Source of the DNA: a virus
Length of the DNA: 45,623 nt
Direction: 5' to 3' (one strand)
Virus record (IMG/VR): IMGVR_UViG_3300025917_000032
Coordinates: 1-45,623 of that record
Below the pieces are notes generated by a model. It made no database searches and had not been told where the DNA came from. It saw only the letters and a program-made list of their open reading frames with translations. The stretch's first letter is position 1. Each line of letters starts with the position of its first letter. Positions 16,009 through 25,527 of the stretch are shown here, piece by piece. The position numbers and the translations under genes are program-made.

Positions 16009-17603
16009 AAGACGGACCGGGCGGGCACGTTGCGGTCCGCAATGCGCGTGAGCTTGCTATTCAGGTTGGCGACCGTCCGGCCATCGAGCTTGAGGTCACC
16101 GCTCACCACGATGTCGATCGTCTGCTGCTGATACGTGGCACCCGAGTTGGCGCCTAACTGCGCGGACGCCGCGCCTGCGCCGCCCGAGGAGCCGCGGCCG
16201 CCGCCCGAGGACGAGCCGCCCATGTCCAAGATGCGGGAGATCGCGGCCGCGCCTGCGATGTCGAGCGCGGCGGATCCCAGATACTTGGCGGCAATGGGCG
16301 GATTCATCCAGTTGGAGGCCGCCATCGCGAAGTCGTATTCGGCGCGCGCTTCCAAGGATTTGACCCACGGCTCGGCTAACGCCTGCTCGACTTGCTTCAA
16401 GTTGCCCTTGCCCGAGACGATCGCATCGACCGCGGAGTGAAAGCCTTCGCTCAATGCTTGCGTCGCGACGCCCGCCCACTTGCCGGTCCGCTCGAAGGCA
16501 TCCTGCGCCTGATTCGCCATGAGCACGAAGGACGCACCGACGCGGCCGTTCGCTTTGATGAGTTGTTCCATCGCGTCGATGTTAGGCGCGCGGAAGCTCA
16601 TGGGCCGCGTCTTCGAGCCGGGCGCTGCTTCGGCCGCGCCTAACGGGTCTTGTCCCGTGGCGCTCACCTCGTTGGCGTAGCGCATGTCGAGCACGAGGTC
16701 ATTCGCGAACTTGGCGATTTTCTTATCGTTCTCGGCCGTCTCGCGCGCGAGCTCCGCTTCCACCCGGCGAAGCGCCACCATGCGCTTGTGCGCCGCTTCC
16801 TCATCATCGAGGACCTTCTGGTGCGCCTTCTCGCGCGTGTCCTCCTCGGCGGCCTGCTTGTCGACGAGCGCATCGATCTGCGTGAGTTCGGCCGAGATCC
16901 GATCCAGCGCCTTTTGCGCGCGACTCACGGGGTCCTGTCCGATCGCTTTCGCGATGCCGCGGCCCAGCAACGACAGCGGATCGCCGCCCATTGTCTGCGC
17001 GACGACTGCCGCCTTGATCCGCGCCTCCGTCAGCTTCCGGATGTCCTCGATCTGCGTTAGCTGCAGTTCATGTTGCTTGGACAAGGACTCCGAGAGGTTG
17101 TCATCGAAGGCGAGCTTGTCCATCTCCATGCGGAGCTTTTCGGCTGCGTCGGCCGCTTCGGTGAAGATCCGGACGATGCCGAAGATCGCGATCCCCAGCG
17201 CGCCCGCATAGGCCGCGGTCCCGCCCATGCCCAACGTCATGTTCGCGAGGGCGCCGATTAACTGGTCCACGTTCCGCGCGCTCACGCCAGCCGACGACGC
17301 CATGATCGCGAACCCGCGCGCGCCGGACTCCGTGGCGCGGCCCATCGTCCGGCTTGAAGTATCGACGCTATTCGCAAAGTCGCGCGTGATCGAGTCGATC
17401 CTTCGCAACTGGTCCCCGGTCGCGTTTAACTCGACCGCATACTTCCTGACATCCTCGGCTTCCGCGCGGAACGCGCGCTGCGCTATGGCGGAGCCCGAGT
17501 TTGCGGCCTCCGCCATGCCCTTCAATTGCGCTATCATCTCTTGAACCTGATAGAGCGCTTCCTGGGTATCGGCAACGACCTTGATGTTGATTGGCTGGGC
17601 CAT
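16005..17603 (-). CDS. tape measure protein
   Basis: A 532-residue protein, mostly helical. There is a Gly/Ala-rich hydrophobic segment (about 125-150), long charged coiled coils (170-310), and a Gly/Ser-rich linker (470-490) before a beta-strand C-terminus. Position just after the chaperone genes and composition are typical of the protein that sets tail length. At about 1.5 angstrom per residue it would give a tail of about 80 nm. Confidence 0.85.
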   Translation of the reverse strand: MAQPINIKVVADTQEALYQVQEMIAQLKGMAEAANSGSAIAQRAFRAEAEDVRKYAVELNATGDQLRRIDSITRDFANSVDTSSRTMGRATESGARGFAIMASSAGVSARNVDQLIGALANMTLGMGGTAAYAGALGIAIFGIVRIFTEAADAAEKLRMEMDKLAFDDNLSESLSKQHELQLTQIEDIRKLTEARIKAAVVAQTMGGDPLSLLGRGIAKAIGQDPVSRAQKALDRISAELTQIDALVDKQAAEEDTREKAHQKVLDDEEAAHKRMVALRRVEAELARETAENDKKIAKFANDLVLDMRYANEVSATGQDPLGAAEAAPGSKTRPMSFRAPNIDAMEQLIKANGRVGASFVLMANQAQDAFERTGKWAGVATQALSEGFHSAVDAIVSGKGNLKQVEQALAEPWVKSLEARAEYDFAMAASNWMNPPIAAKYLGSAALDIAGAAAISRILDMGGSSSGGGRGSSGGAGAASAQLGANSGATYQQQTIDIVVSGDLKLDGRTVANLNSKLTRIADRNVPARSVL

Positions 17604-17605
17604 AA

Positions 17606-18235
17606 TCAGTCTTTCGCAGTGGCGATCGCGTTAGTCATCTCGTGTGCGAACACAGCCTGCAAGCGTGTCTGCACGACGCGCTCTGCGATGGCGTAAAAGT
17701 CGAAGACCGGCGTTGGCGCCGAGCGCGCGAAATGAAAGAGGAGCCGAATGTCTCGCTTGCCTTTGCCTGTACGCTGGTAGATGCCGGGCGTGGCACCGGA
17801 GTCAATCACGAAGGTGCGGTCCGCGCCCTTGCCATCGTCGCCTAACGCAAGGTCACGCGGACGCTGGCCGCGTGGCGCCACTCTCTGCGGGAACGCAGCG
17901 GATGACGTGATGGCGAGGTTTAGGCCGCCATGCGGCCTCTTGGTCTCGCCGGTTTGGAACTTCCACCAGTGATCGAACTCAGGCGGGATGACAACTTCCG
18001 CCTGGATCGGGTCATCTTCCTTTTTCGCGAATCGCGGAATCTTGATGCCGTATCGCACTTGGTAGTCCTGCCGGACGGTGAACCGCTCGCGGAGCCCCGT
18101 CCGAATCGCGTCCTGAATGAGAAGTGCGAGACCGTTTACCGTGCGCGATGTCGCGAACGGAATCTGTGTCCGCTCGAGATCGTTCATGCTCTCGGTGAAC
18201 GCGCCGATTTCCACGTCGATCGTTATACCTGGCAC
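17606..18235 (-). CDS. minor tail protein, unknown
   Basis: A 209-residue protein between the chaperone frameshift product and the tape measure. It has mixed alpha/beta composition, with a basic central part (P-R-F-A-K-K-E-D-D near 70) and no membrane segments. It could be a tail completion or assembly protein; no family is recognised. Confidence 0.7.
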   Translation of the reverse strand: MPGITIDVEIGAFTESMNDLERTQIPFATSRTVNGLALLIQDAIRTGLRERFTVRQDYQVRYGIKIPRFAKKEDDPIQAEVVIPPEFDHWWKFQTGETKRPHGGLNLAITSSAAFPQRVAPRGQRPRDLALGDDGKGADRTFVIDSGATPGIYQRTGKGKRDIRLLFHFARSAPTPVFDFYAIAERVVQTRLQAVFAHEMTNAIATAKD

Positions 18236-18236
18236 G

Positions 18237-18605
18237 CTACTCCTTCTTCATGGCTTCCTCGTGGATCTTGCCCTGCTCGCTGTCGATCGCCGCGAACGCC
18301 GACAAAAGTTGCGGGTCGCGCCATGACGCAGCGGGCACCGCACTCGGATACTCCTTGGCGATGTAGTGCGTCCGAAGCCACGACTTGACTTCGGTCGTGA
18401 GCACGATGCCCCACGGACACCGCGTGAATCGTTCATATCGCCCTGGCCCCAGTTTGATCTCGCCGCCCGGCACGTTTGGGAAGCATGGCTCGCGCTTCTC
18501 TCCCGGCAGTGAGCACCGAAACCGCGCTCGGACCGATTCGACGCAGAGGCCGCATGTTAGGCTGCCGAAGACGTCGGACCGTCCGAGCCGGACGGCGAGT
18601 CGGAG
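18237..18605 (-). CDS. tail assembly chaperone, frameshifted T part of G-T
   Basis: Open in the -1 frame relative to the upstream chaperone, with no stop from the slippery site to TAG 18237-18239 (122 residues). A separate GTG start at 18473 is possible but has no clear ribosome site. Fused to the first 118 residues of G it would make a 240-residue G-T protein, as in lambda and most siphoviruses. Unusually, the junction part contains four or five cysteines in a C-x2-C pattern. Confidence 0.75.
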   Translation of the reverse strand, partial: LRLAVRLGRSDVFGSLTCGLCVESVRARFRCSLPGEKREPCFPNVPGGEIKLGPGRYERFTRCPWGIVLTTEVKSWLRTHYIAKEYPSAVPAASWRDPQLLSAFAAIDSEQGKIHEEAMKKE

Positions 18606-18958
18606 TTTTTTTCCTGCTCCTCCGAGAGCCCGCTCCGATCGGACAACCGGCTATAGATGAGCAGCACCAAGAGCGGCGGCAGCGACCGGAAGTGTTTCGC
18701 GTGGTCGTAGGGGCCGCCGTGTTCCGCATCGATGCCGTCGATTGTCACGAGCTGCTGCTTGACGAGGACCGTCGCGGCCGCGCGCCGTGTTTCCTCGGTC
18801 GGCCACGCGTCGCACCACGTGGCCCACGTCTCCACGTCGAGCGGCTTGCACACGGCCGTGAGCCCGGCATAGGGATGCACGTCTGGCGTCTCGTCCTCCG
18901 CATAGCTACTCAGGTCGAACCGAACCGTCTCGGGCAATATCGTTAGGCGAAAGGTCAT
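18557..18958 (-). CDS. tail assembly chaperone G
   Basis: A 133-residue protein between the tail tube and tape measure genes. It has an acidic helical body and a Ser/Asp-rich end. Residues 116-118 are encoded by GAA AAA AAC, giving a slippery heptamer 16 codons before the TAA stop. The G product guides tape-measure folding and is not in the virion in known systems. The stop lies in a GCCTAAC word. Confidence 0.85.
   Translation of the reverse strand: MTFRLTILPETVRFDLSSYAEDETPDVHPYAGLTAVCKPLDVETWATWCDAWPTEETRRAAATVLVKQQLVTIDGIDAEHGGPYDHAKHFRSLPPLLVLLIYSRLSDRSGLSEEQEKNSDSPSGSDGPTSSAA
18605..18611 (-). other. slippery heptamer A-AAA-AAC for -1 frameshift
   Basis: Read on the minus strand in the G frame this is GA[A AAA AAC], the X-XXY-YYZ form used for efficient -1 frameshifting. 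Moving back one base continues without a stop for 122 codons, while the zero frame stops after 16. The sequence downstream is GC-rich and could form a stimulating structure. Confidence 0.85.
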
Positions 18959-18962
18959 CGGC

Positions 18963-19943
18963 TTACTGCCACACGAGAGAGAAGTTGTCGGTCGTGGTGT
19001 CCGTCGAGGGCGCGAGCACGCCGCCGATGGTCGCCACCGGAATGCCGTTGTCGTTGGCCGCGTCGTACGTCTCGATGATCGCGGCAGGCGCCGAGAAGTG
19101 AGCCGTGTCGTACTGGACCGCGCCGATGGTCCACGAGAGCGCGTTCGCGGCCACCGTCTTTTGCAGGTTTTCCAGGTCGAGCGTCGCGCCCAGCGGATCT
19201 TCGATCACCATCTTGAACGTCGGCTTGGCGTAGGTCGCGCGCGGGTACGCCATGCCGCCCGCGATGTTGGCCTGGCTCCGCTCGACGATCGTGTTGGTCG
19301 TCATGAACTCGAACTCGCGGACGATGAGCGTCGAGACGCCGGCGAAGCTCACCGTGGCGCCATCGGCGATCGGGCCGACGCTCGTGCCGAACACCGCGCC
19401 GCTCGGGGTGGCGGCATCGCTCGGCGCCTGATAGAGCCCCTGAATGCCGAACGAGTAGTCGATCGGACCGCCCGCTTTCCACGAGAGCGAGAGGTTGGCG
19501 ACCGAGCCTAACGCCTTCCGGAGGCGCCCGCCGACGTAGGAATAGCAGGACGCCGTCTTGAGCCCCGAGGAGAGGAGCCCATAGGTCACCGTCTCCGCGC
19601 CCGGCGTTACCACCACCGTTTGCGAGAGCCCGCACGCCTGCAAGAGCGCGTCGGCTTCGGGCAGGTTGGACGACGAGAACGCCGTCGTTGTCTGCGAGCC
19701 GCGTCCGTACACCTTGACCGTCCACGAGCCCATGCGGCCAGACGGCGTGAGCGGCGCCAAGGCCGAGCGATTGGTGCCGCGCAGTACGTGATCGCGCGCC
19801 GTTTTGTACTTGAAATCGCCTTTGGGGTCGAACACATCGTAAACGCGGATCGCGTTCGCGGCCGCGGTGGGCGTCGCGTCGGTTCCCGAGGCGGATTCGA
19901 CTTTCGCCAAGAAGAGGGCGTCCATCGTCAGGCGGTCAGTCAT
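18963..19943 (-). CDS. major tail tube protein
   Basis: A 326-residue protein, Gly/Ser/Thr-rich with beta-strands throughout. It has a typical opening (residues 1-20) and a late Trp and Ile/Val strand region. It lies directly upstream of the chaperone genes, the standard place of the tube protein in siphoviruses. The size is larger than lambda V and suggests an added Ig-like domain. Confidence 0.8.
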   Translation of the reverse strand: MTDRLTMDALFLAKVESASGTDATPTAAANAIRVYDVFDPKGDFKYKTARDHVLRGTNRSALAPLTPSGRMGSWTVKVYGRGSQTTTAFSSSNLPEADALLQACGLSQTVVVTPGAETVTYGLLSSGLKTASCYSYVGGRLRKALGSVANLSLSWKAGGPIDYSFGIQGLYQAPSDAATPSGAVFGTSVGPIADGATVSFAGVSTLIVREFEFMTTNTIVERSQANIAGGMAYPRATYAKPTFKMVIEDPLGATLDLENLQKTVAANALSWTIGAVQYDTAHFSAPAAIIETYDAANDNGIPVATIGGVLAPSTDTTTDNFSLVWQ

Positions 19944-19979
19944 GGCTCACGCCTCCGTTAGGCGAGTGAAAGAGAGGAT

Positions 19980-20498
19980 TCATGACAGCGGCTCGCGGGT
20001 GCGAACTTGGAACTTGGCGCAGATGCCGTATTCGTAGGTGATCGTGCCGTCCGCGCCTTTCCGCGCGTTCGGGTTGGCCTCGAGGTCGATCGCGACCGTC
20101 TGTCCATCGGGCGGCGCGATCTGGTGGATCGTCTTGCCGCTCGAACGCGACGAGATCGGAAACGTGTCGAGCCAGAGGAGGAGCGCTTCGGGGATGCACT
20201 CCAGGTGCGTGTCCATCGCCGCAGCGTCCGTCGTCTTATGGAGCCACGCGATTTCCACCTTGTGCATCGCCTGCCGAATGCCGGCCGCAATGATCTCGGT
20301 GCCCGTCTTGGGCGTTCCCAGCCACCGCACCGAGACGACCGGGTAGCTGGTCCGGTTGGTTTCCCGCTCCCACGACCACCACGGTTCCACGGTGAACGTG
20401 CTGACGAGCGACACCGCGTGCGCCGTCCCCACGGTCGTAATCGCGGCGCCCAACGTCGAGGTTGCGGCCACGAGCTCATCCAAGAGGGATTTGATCAT
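19980..20498 (-). CDS. tail terminator / completion protein
   Basis: A 172-residue alpha/beta protein directly before the tube protein, with a 36-bp gap to it. It shows an S-W-E-R-E motif near 43-47 and hydrophobic strands near 105. Position and size match the tail terminator (lambda U-like). The family is inferred from gene order. Confidence 0.65.
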   Translation of the reverse strand: MIKSLLDELVAATSTLGAAITTVGTAHAVSLVSTFTVEPWWSWERETNRTSYPVVSVRWLGTPKTGTEIIAAGIRQAMHKVEIAWLHKTTDAAAMDTHLECIPEALLLWLDTFPISSRSSGKTIHQIAPPDGQTVAIDLEANPNARKGADGTITYEYGICAKFQVRTREPLS

Positions 20499-20794
20499 GC
20501 GACGTAGAGCCGGGTAAAGGCCCCGTCTCCCACCTGCACCGAGTTCCGGATCTGATACGGCTTCCCGTCGAGCGTTACGACGGCATCGAGCGCTTGGCCG
20601 GTGAGCCCGGCCGTCAGCACCAGCACTTCGATCGTGTGGCCTAACGTTGCGTCGTCGCCGTAGTTGGGATCGCCCAATGCACCGTCCAGATCACGGCGCC
20701 AACAGTTGAGCGTCACACTGCCGATCGCGATGCGGGACGGCGCGTCCACGAAAAAGGACGCGAGGTCGCTCGAGGCGTAGTAGGGGCTCGTCAT
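20495..20794 (-). CDS. head-tail joining protein candidate
   Basis: A 99-residue protein from ATG 20792-20794, coupled by ATGA. It has a beta-rich C-terminal part (about 55-99) and a Trp-Arg-Arg turn near 32. Size and place, just before the tail terminator, suit a head-tail connector stopper. The upstream extension to 20902 overlaps the neighbouring gene and is rejected. Confidence 0.6.
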   Translation of the reverse strand: MTSPYYASSDLASFFVDAPSRIAIGSVTLNCWRRDLDGALGDPNYGDDATLGHTIEVLVLTAGLTGQALDAVVTLDGKPYQIRNSVQVGDGAFTRLYVA

Positions 20795-21150
20795 CGCGTC
20801 ACCGCCGGCAGGATGGTCACGTTGCCCGCCAAGAGTCGCGTGACCTTGGCGGGCGTCGAGGTGTCGAGCAGTTCCAGGTCGTAGACGGCGGGCTGCGGCC
20901 AAAGGAGCGCCGACTGCGCCGCCGTAATCGTGAGGGTGAGCTGGCCGGGGCTCGCCTGCACGGTGATGCCGGCCGCCGGATTCGACGTGAGCGCAAGGAT
21001 GGTCACATTCGAGCCCGCAAAGGGTCGGATCGTCATCGCGGCGTTATAGCCGGTGATCGTCACCGGATTGCCGTTGGCATCTACGACGGGCACGATCTTG
21101 GACCAGTCGTCGCCCTGCTGGATCGTGAGACCGAGCGCGGTCGCGGTCAT
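20791..21150 (-). CDS. BppU-like N-terminal domain protein
   Basis: A 119-residue protein that begins with Q-Q-G-D-D-W (11-16) and then D-A-N-G-N-P-V-x-I-T-G-Y, a pattern familiar from small phage structural proteins of the BppU-N/Ig-like kind. It is beta-rich with no Cys. It probably attaches a spike or fibre to the virion, which fits the carbohydrate-related genes upstream. Confidence 0.6.
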   Translation of the reverse strand: MTATALGLTIQQGDDWSKIVPVVDANGNPVTITGYNAAMTIRPFAGSNVTILALTSNPAAGITVQASPGQLTLTITAAQSALLWPQPAVYDLELLDTSTPAKVTRLLAGNVTILPAVTR

Positions 21151-21509
21151 GATCCCGCCTTGAGCGAATCGTCGACGAGCGCGCCAGCGATCTTGGCCGC
21201 CGTCGCATCGCTCACGCCTAACGCCTGCACAATGGCGGCGTCCAACGCTTGCATCGCCGTCCGAGCGGCCCGCGCATCCGTCACGATCCCCGGAAAGAGC
21301 GGGGTCGATGGCGTCGCCGGAGTCGGCAGGATCGCGAACGCTGTGGCCGGATTGCCCAACGCGGCCGGATCGAACGTCAGGGATGCCGCCGTGCCGTCAT
21401 ACGTGAGCGTGACGAACGAGCCCGCGACGGGCGGGTTGGTCGCCGCGATGATGAGCGACGCGCCCACGGCCAAGGTGAGCGGCAGCGGGCCCGCGTAGGT
21501 GATCGTCAT
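21147..21509 (-). CDS. small structural protein, unknown
   Basis: A 120-residue protein, Ala/Thr/Pro-rich, with a beta-rich first half and a helical end (85-118). No family is recognised. ATGA overlaps join it to the beta-helix gene upstream and the BppU-like gene downstream, so it is probably a virion accessory of the same spike. Confidence 0.6.
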   Translation of the reverse strand: MTITYAGPLPLTLAVGASLIIAATNPPVAGSFVTLTYDGTAASLTFDPAALGNPATAFAILPTPATPSTPLFPGIVTDARAARTAMQALDAAIVQALGVSDATAAKIAGALVDDSLKAGS

Positions 21510-23026
21510 GAGCGCACCCAGAACATGCCGGCGTAGGGCCGCGAGTCGATCGGCGTCACACTCCGGAGCGATCCGCCTAACATCGCGGGCGGCGGCAACG
21601 CCGGATTCATGGGGAAGGCGAGCGTCCCACCCGGATACGTGCCCGTGAGCACCGGGCTCGCAGTGAGCGAATGGTGATGATAGATCGAATAGTTGGCGCC
21701 GACCGGCAGGATCGATGACACGTCCACGGCGACCGTTGAGGCGCCCGAGGGATTTTTGATGTGCACGACGCCCTGGCCCGGATCGAGCGGGTTAGCCCAC
21801 GGCAGCACGAGCGCGCCGATGTTGGCGTTCGCGGTCAGGGTCGAGTGTGTATCGATGCCCGAGCCAGCGAGCGTGCGCCACGCCGCGATCGTGTCCGCCG
21901 TCGAGAGCACCGCGTTCCGCTCGAGCTCGAAGGGCGAGAACGTGTCGGTGTAGTTGTACGTGTTGTTGTCGATCACGGAGCCCGCACCGAAGGTCGCGGA
22001 GGCGCCAGCGAAATCGACGTGCAACCCCTGTCCGATCAGGTTGTTAGTGAAGGTGAGCACCGCCGGCGAGTCCCACCATTCGATGAGGACGCGGCCGCCA
22101 TCTAGGAAGCCGTTCGTGACGGCGCCGCTCTGGTTGATCGTGCCGTCCGAGGTGTAGCCGATCGAGAGGCATGTGCCGGAGGGCGCGGGCGTCGGCGAGA
22201 GCGAGACCGGGTGATCGCAGTTGAAGTTGATGAGCGGCGGTCCGCCGCCGAAGATGAAGTCGTAGCCGTCGCCCGTTCCCTTGCCGTTCCCCATCGCGCC
22301 GCAATACTGGAAGTCGCCGCCCGTTAGGAACGAATTACCGCTCGCGTAGTGGTGGTAGCCGTAGCCGAATCCGTTGAAGGCGATGCCGCCGTAGACGCGC
22401 TTGAAGCCCGTCTGGTTCTCCAAGTAGAAACCGTGACCGAAGGACGAACTCGGATCGCTGCCGGTGAAGCCATTGTTGAAGGATGCGGGCTGCACGAAGA
22501 AGCAGTCCGGCGCTTCGATCCAGCATCCAAAGCCGTTCGCCGAATGGTCATGCGCGATGACGCGAATGAAGCCGTGGCGCGCCGCGTGCACGTCGATGCC
22601 CGTGACGTTACTCGAGCTCACGTTCGTGTTCTGCACAGTGAGATCCCACCACCACACATCCGTCCCCGCCGTCGCATTGATCGTGAGCGTATCAGTGAGC
22701 GTCACCACTTCACCGGGGAAGGCCCGGATGTGCACCTTGCCGCGCGGATCGAAGGCGCCGTGGGGATTCAGGCCGCAGAGCGCAGCCGTCGGCGCCCAGC
22801 CACCACCATAGTCGCCGCCGCGGACGTAGACGGTCGCGCCGTTCGCGGGCTTATTGAGTTCGCCGTGCGGACCACCGCTCATGACCGATGCCAGGTTCCA
22901 CGGGCTCGCCTGCGTGCCGGGGTTAGCCGAGGAGCCCGTCGAGGAGGCGAAGAACTGCGGCACGCTCGGCGCGCTCCGCGCCCGCCATCCTGCCGCTGCG
23001 CCGCGCCGATAGGTGGTCGTGAGCAT
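21506..23026 (-). CDS. right-handed beta-helix protein, probable tail spike or depolymerase
   Basis: A 506-residue protein from ATG 23024-23026. It opens with a short basic tail, then S-P-W-N-L and N-G-A-T-V-Y-V-R-G-G-x-Y, the entry of pectate-lyase-like beta-helices. It continues with Asn/Gly/Ser-rich turns and His residues (about 150-340). Such proteins usually bind or cut capsular polysaccharide. Catalytic residues cannot be assigned here. Confidence 0.7.
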   Translation of the reverse strand: MLTTTYRRGAAAGWRARSAPSVPQFFASSTGSSANPGTQASPWNLASVMSGGPHGELNKPANGATVYVRGGDYGGGWAPTAALCGLNPHGAFDPRGKVHIRAFPGEVVTLTDTLTINATAGTDVWWWDLTVQNTNVSSSNVTGIDVHAARHGFIRVIAHDHSANGFGCWIEAPDCFFVQPASFNNGFTGSDPSSSFGHGFYLENQTGFKRVYGGIAFNGFGYGYHHYASGNSFLTGGDFQYCGAMGNGKGTGDGYDFIFGGGPPLINFNCDHPVSLSPTPAPSGTCLSIGYTSDGTINQSGAVTNGFLDGGRVLIEWWDSPAVLTFTNNLIGQGLHVDFAGASATFGAGSVIDNNTYNYTDTFSPFELERNAVLSTADTIAAWRTLAGSGIDTHSTLTANANIGALVLPWANPLDPGQGVVHIKNPSGASTVAVDVSSILPVGANYSIYHHHSLTASPVLTGTYPGGTLAFPMNPALPPPAMLGGSLRSVTPIDSRPYAGMFWVRS

Positions 23027-23028
23027 CG

Positions 23029-25527
23029 TTAGGCCGCCTGTCCGATCACGTACGCGATCGTATCGGTGCCGTTGAACGCGAACATATACTCGTCGATCTT
23101 GCTCGCCGTCGCGGTCAAGGTCGGCGCCGCGCCGCCCATCCAGCGGAGCGCGCCCATGCCGATGCCCGCCGCGAATGCGCCGGTGAAGCTGCCCGCGCCG
23201 GTATTCACCTGCACGACCATCGAGCCGCCGGCGGGGATGCCTGCGATCGTGGCGGTGAAATTGCCGGTCGCCGTGATCGCGCGCTTCTGTTTGGCGAGCG
23301 TCCACGTGAGCGTGATCGCCGTGCCGGTGTTGCCATCGGCGGTGAACGCGATCGGAGAAATGTCCGACTCGTCTAGCCCTGCCGTCGGGCCATTGAACGT
23401 CGCGAGGCCATCGAACGTCGCCGTGCCGGTTCCGTCAGCGGTTGGCAGCGCGTACGCCGATCCGGTAATCCCCGTATCCTTGACGCCGGGAAAATTCAGT
23501 TGCTCGGCTGCGACCGAGAGATAGATCGAGTGCCACGTCCCGCTGTCGTTCCGGAGCACGTCGTAGTGCGTGGCCAGCGGCGTCTTAGAATGGCCCAACC
23601 ACGCATACAGATTGATGAGATTGTAGTGCGTGGCGTCGAGCGACGCGTTGTTCGCCACCGTCGCGGTCGCGCCAGGCAATGAGGTCACGAACGTGCCGCT
23701 GCCGGTCTGCACCTTGCCGACGACGGCGTAAGTCCACGTTGTGCCGATTCCGCCGCCGAACGCGGAGAGGAGCGGCGCTTCGGGATTGCCTAACGCGCGC
23801 GCCGCGAACTGATGGGCCACAAAGTACGACGCGCCCAACTGGCCGATGTCGTAGGCGCCGAATCGCGCATCTGGCGTCGCGCCTGCGAGCGACCATGATG
23901 TCGCGTGCTGGACGTTGCGGGCTCCTGACTTCCGGATGTAGAGGGGCGCGCCGTAGCCCCACGCCTCGACGACGTTGTCATTGACATCGAGTTGCGCGTA
24001 ACCTTCGATCCGGATGCGCGCCCATGCGGCGGCTGCCGCCGCGTCGAAGATGAACGTCGATGCAAGCGGCGCGTTCTGCACTTCCACGTCATCGAACGTG
24101 ATTGAGTAGTACCCGGAGGCGCTCGCCAACCGGACAGTCGGCACAAGCGATTGGTTGGTGATCGCCGTGATCTTGCCGTGTTGGAAGAGCCACGAGCCCG
24201 GCAATGCGAGCCGTCCCCAATCGGGCGTGCCGTCCGTTGGATCGTTGGCGAGCGCGTTCAGGTGAACGAGGAAGTTCCGAATCGTGACCTTGCTGCGGAC
24301 GGTCTGGCCCGATGTCGAGTGAATGAACTTCCGCGCGCCCTCGCTCCGCACCCCGTTCAGCTCGCACGAGCCGTTGGTCGTGGTATTGAGCCAGAGATCG
24401 ACATCGTTCGACGAGCAGTCGTAATCGGCCACCACGACATTGGTGTTGTTGACCAAGAGCCCGAAGCCGCAGCCGATCGTTTCAATGCCTAACGCCCGGT
24501 GATTCAAGTTGTTGCCAGCGGTGCCCGTGCCCCACGCGAAGCCGTTGACGCAATAGCCGTCCGCCGCGTAGCCGGCGTTGCGCTTGGCCGAGCACTTTAC
24601 CAAGAGCGTATTGTCTTCCTGATTCGTGAAGCTGGTCGAGCCCACGGCCGAGCCCAACTGCCAGCCGGACGTGATCCACGGCGCGAGGACTTCCACGTCC
24701 TCGGCGTGGAGTTGCGACGACCCTAAGGCAGAGGTCGTCGTCTCGCGATGGTAATAGATCGTGTAACGGAAGTTGCCTTGGCCCGAGACGGCGCCGACCG
24801 AGAAGCCGATGAGACGCGGATAAAAGCATCCGTTGAGATCGAGCGCCGCAGTCGCAGGCGTGGCGAATGCCACGCCCGGACCGTCGGCGATTTCGATCAT
24901 TGTCTGCTCGGCCCCGGCGCCCGACCAGTTGAAGCCCCAGCACCCGGCGGCGCTGACCGCAGAGCCGTTCGGCCCCGATGTCGTGATCCGGTAGACGCCC
25001 TGGCCCCACTCGACGGCGAAATCGCACCAGCGAGGCGTGCCGGTCGCGACCGCCGGATACCCCATCTGCGACGCCACCATCGCGTTGACCTGTGCGGTGA
25101 CATCGACCGGCGATCCCTTCTGGTAGGGATACGCGCCCCACCATTCGGGATAGGCGACGCGCATCAGCGCGGACGTTTCGAGCCCTGTATCTGTGCTCGT
25201 CGAGAATCGGACCGCGAGCGAGCCGCGCCAGATTTGATAGCGACCGGCTTCGACCGTCCCGCGATGCGTCAGGACCGAGCCGTTCGTGCTGGTGAATCCG
25301 CCGCCGCGCAGGACGCGGAGATGCACGTTGGACGGAAACGTGAGGGCGCTCGACAGCTCATGCACCTTCCAGACGTGGAGCGTGCGTTCCGCGCCAGCGA
25401 GCGACGTGACCCACGCCGCAAATGCGGCCGAGTCGTCGGTCGTGCCGTCGCCGACGGCCTTGGCGTCGAGCAGCGCGTCGGCGGCCCCGTCGTGCGCTCC
25501 GGTATTGATGAGGACGGTCGCGGTCAC
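23029..25527 (-). CDS. pectate-lyase-superfamily tail spike protein
   Basis: An 832-residue protein from GTG 25525-25527 (GTGA). The opening A-V-G-D-G-T-T-D-D-S-A-A-F (residues 25-37) is the classic start of pectate-lyase-3-like phage spikes. A large beta-helix body (about 40-620) is followed by smaller beta domains and a C-terminal beta tail that probably trimerises. The product is likely a capsule-degrading spike. Its stop codon TAA is in a GCCTAAC word. Confidence 0.75.
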   Translation of the reverse strand: MTATVLINTGAHDGAADALLDAKAVGDGTTDDSAAFAAWVTSLAGAERTLHVWKVHELSSALTFPSNVHLRVLRGGGFTSTNGSVLTHRGTVEAGRYQIWRGSLAVRFSTSTDTGLETSALMRVAYPEWWGAYPYQKGSPVDVTAQVNAMVASQMGYPAVATGTPRWCDFAVEWGQGVYRITTSGPNGSAVSAAGCWGFNWSGAGAEQTMIEIADGPGVAFATPATAALDLNGCFYPRLIGFSVGAVSGQGNFRYTIYYHRETTTSALGSSQLHAEDVEVLAPWITSGWQLGSAVGSTSFTNQEDNTLLVKCSAKRNAGYAADGYCVNGFAWGTGTAGNNLNHRALGIETIGCGFGLLVNNTNVVVADYDCSSNDVDLWLNTTTNGSCELNGVRSEGARKFIHSTSGQTVRSKVTIRNFLVHLNALANDPTDGTPDWGRLALPGSWLFQHGKITAITNQSLVPTVRLASASGYYSITFDDVEVQNAPLASTFIFDAAAAAAWARIRIEGYAQLDVNDNVVEAWGYGAPLYIRKSGARNVQHATSWSLAGATPDARFGAYDIGQLGASYFVAHQFAARALGNPEAPLLSAFGGGIGTTWTYAVVGKVQTGSGTFVTSLPGATATVANNASLDATHYNLINLYAWLGHSKTPLATHYDVLRNDSGTWHSIYLSVAAEQLNFPGVKDTGITGSAYALPTADGTGTATFDGLATFNGPTAGLDESDISPIAFTADGNTGTAITLTWTLAKQKRAITATGNFTATIAGIPAGGSMVVQVNTGAGSFTGAFAAGIGMGALRWMGGAAPTLTATASKIDEYMFAFNGTDTIAYVIGQAA

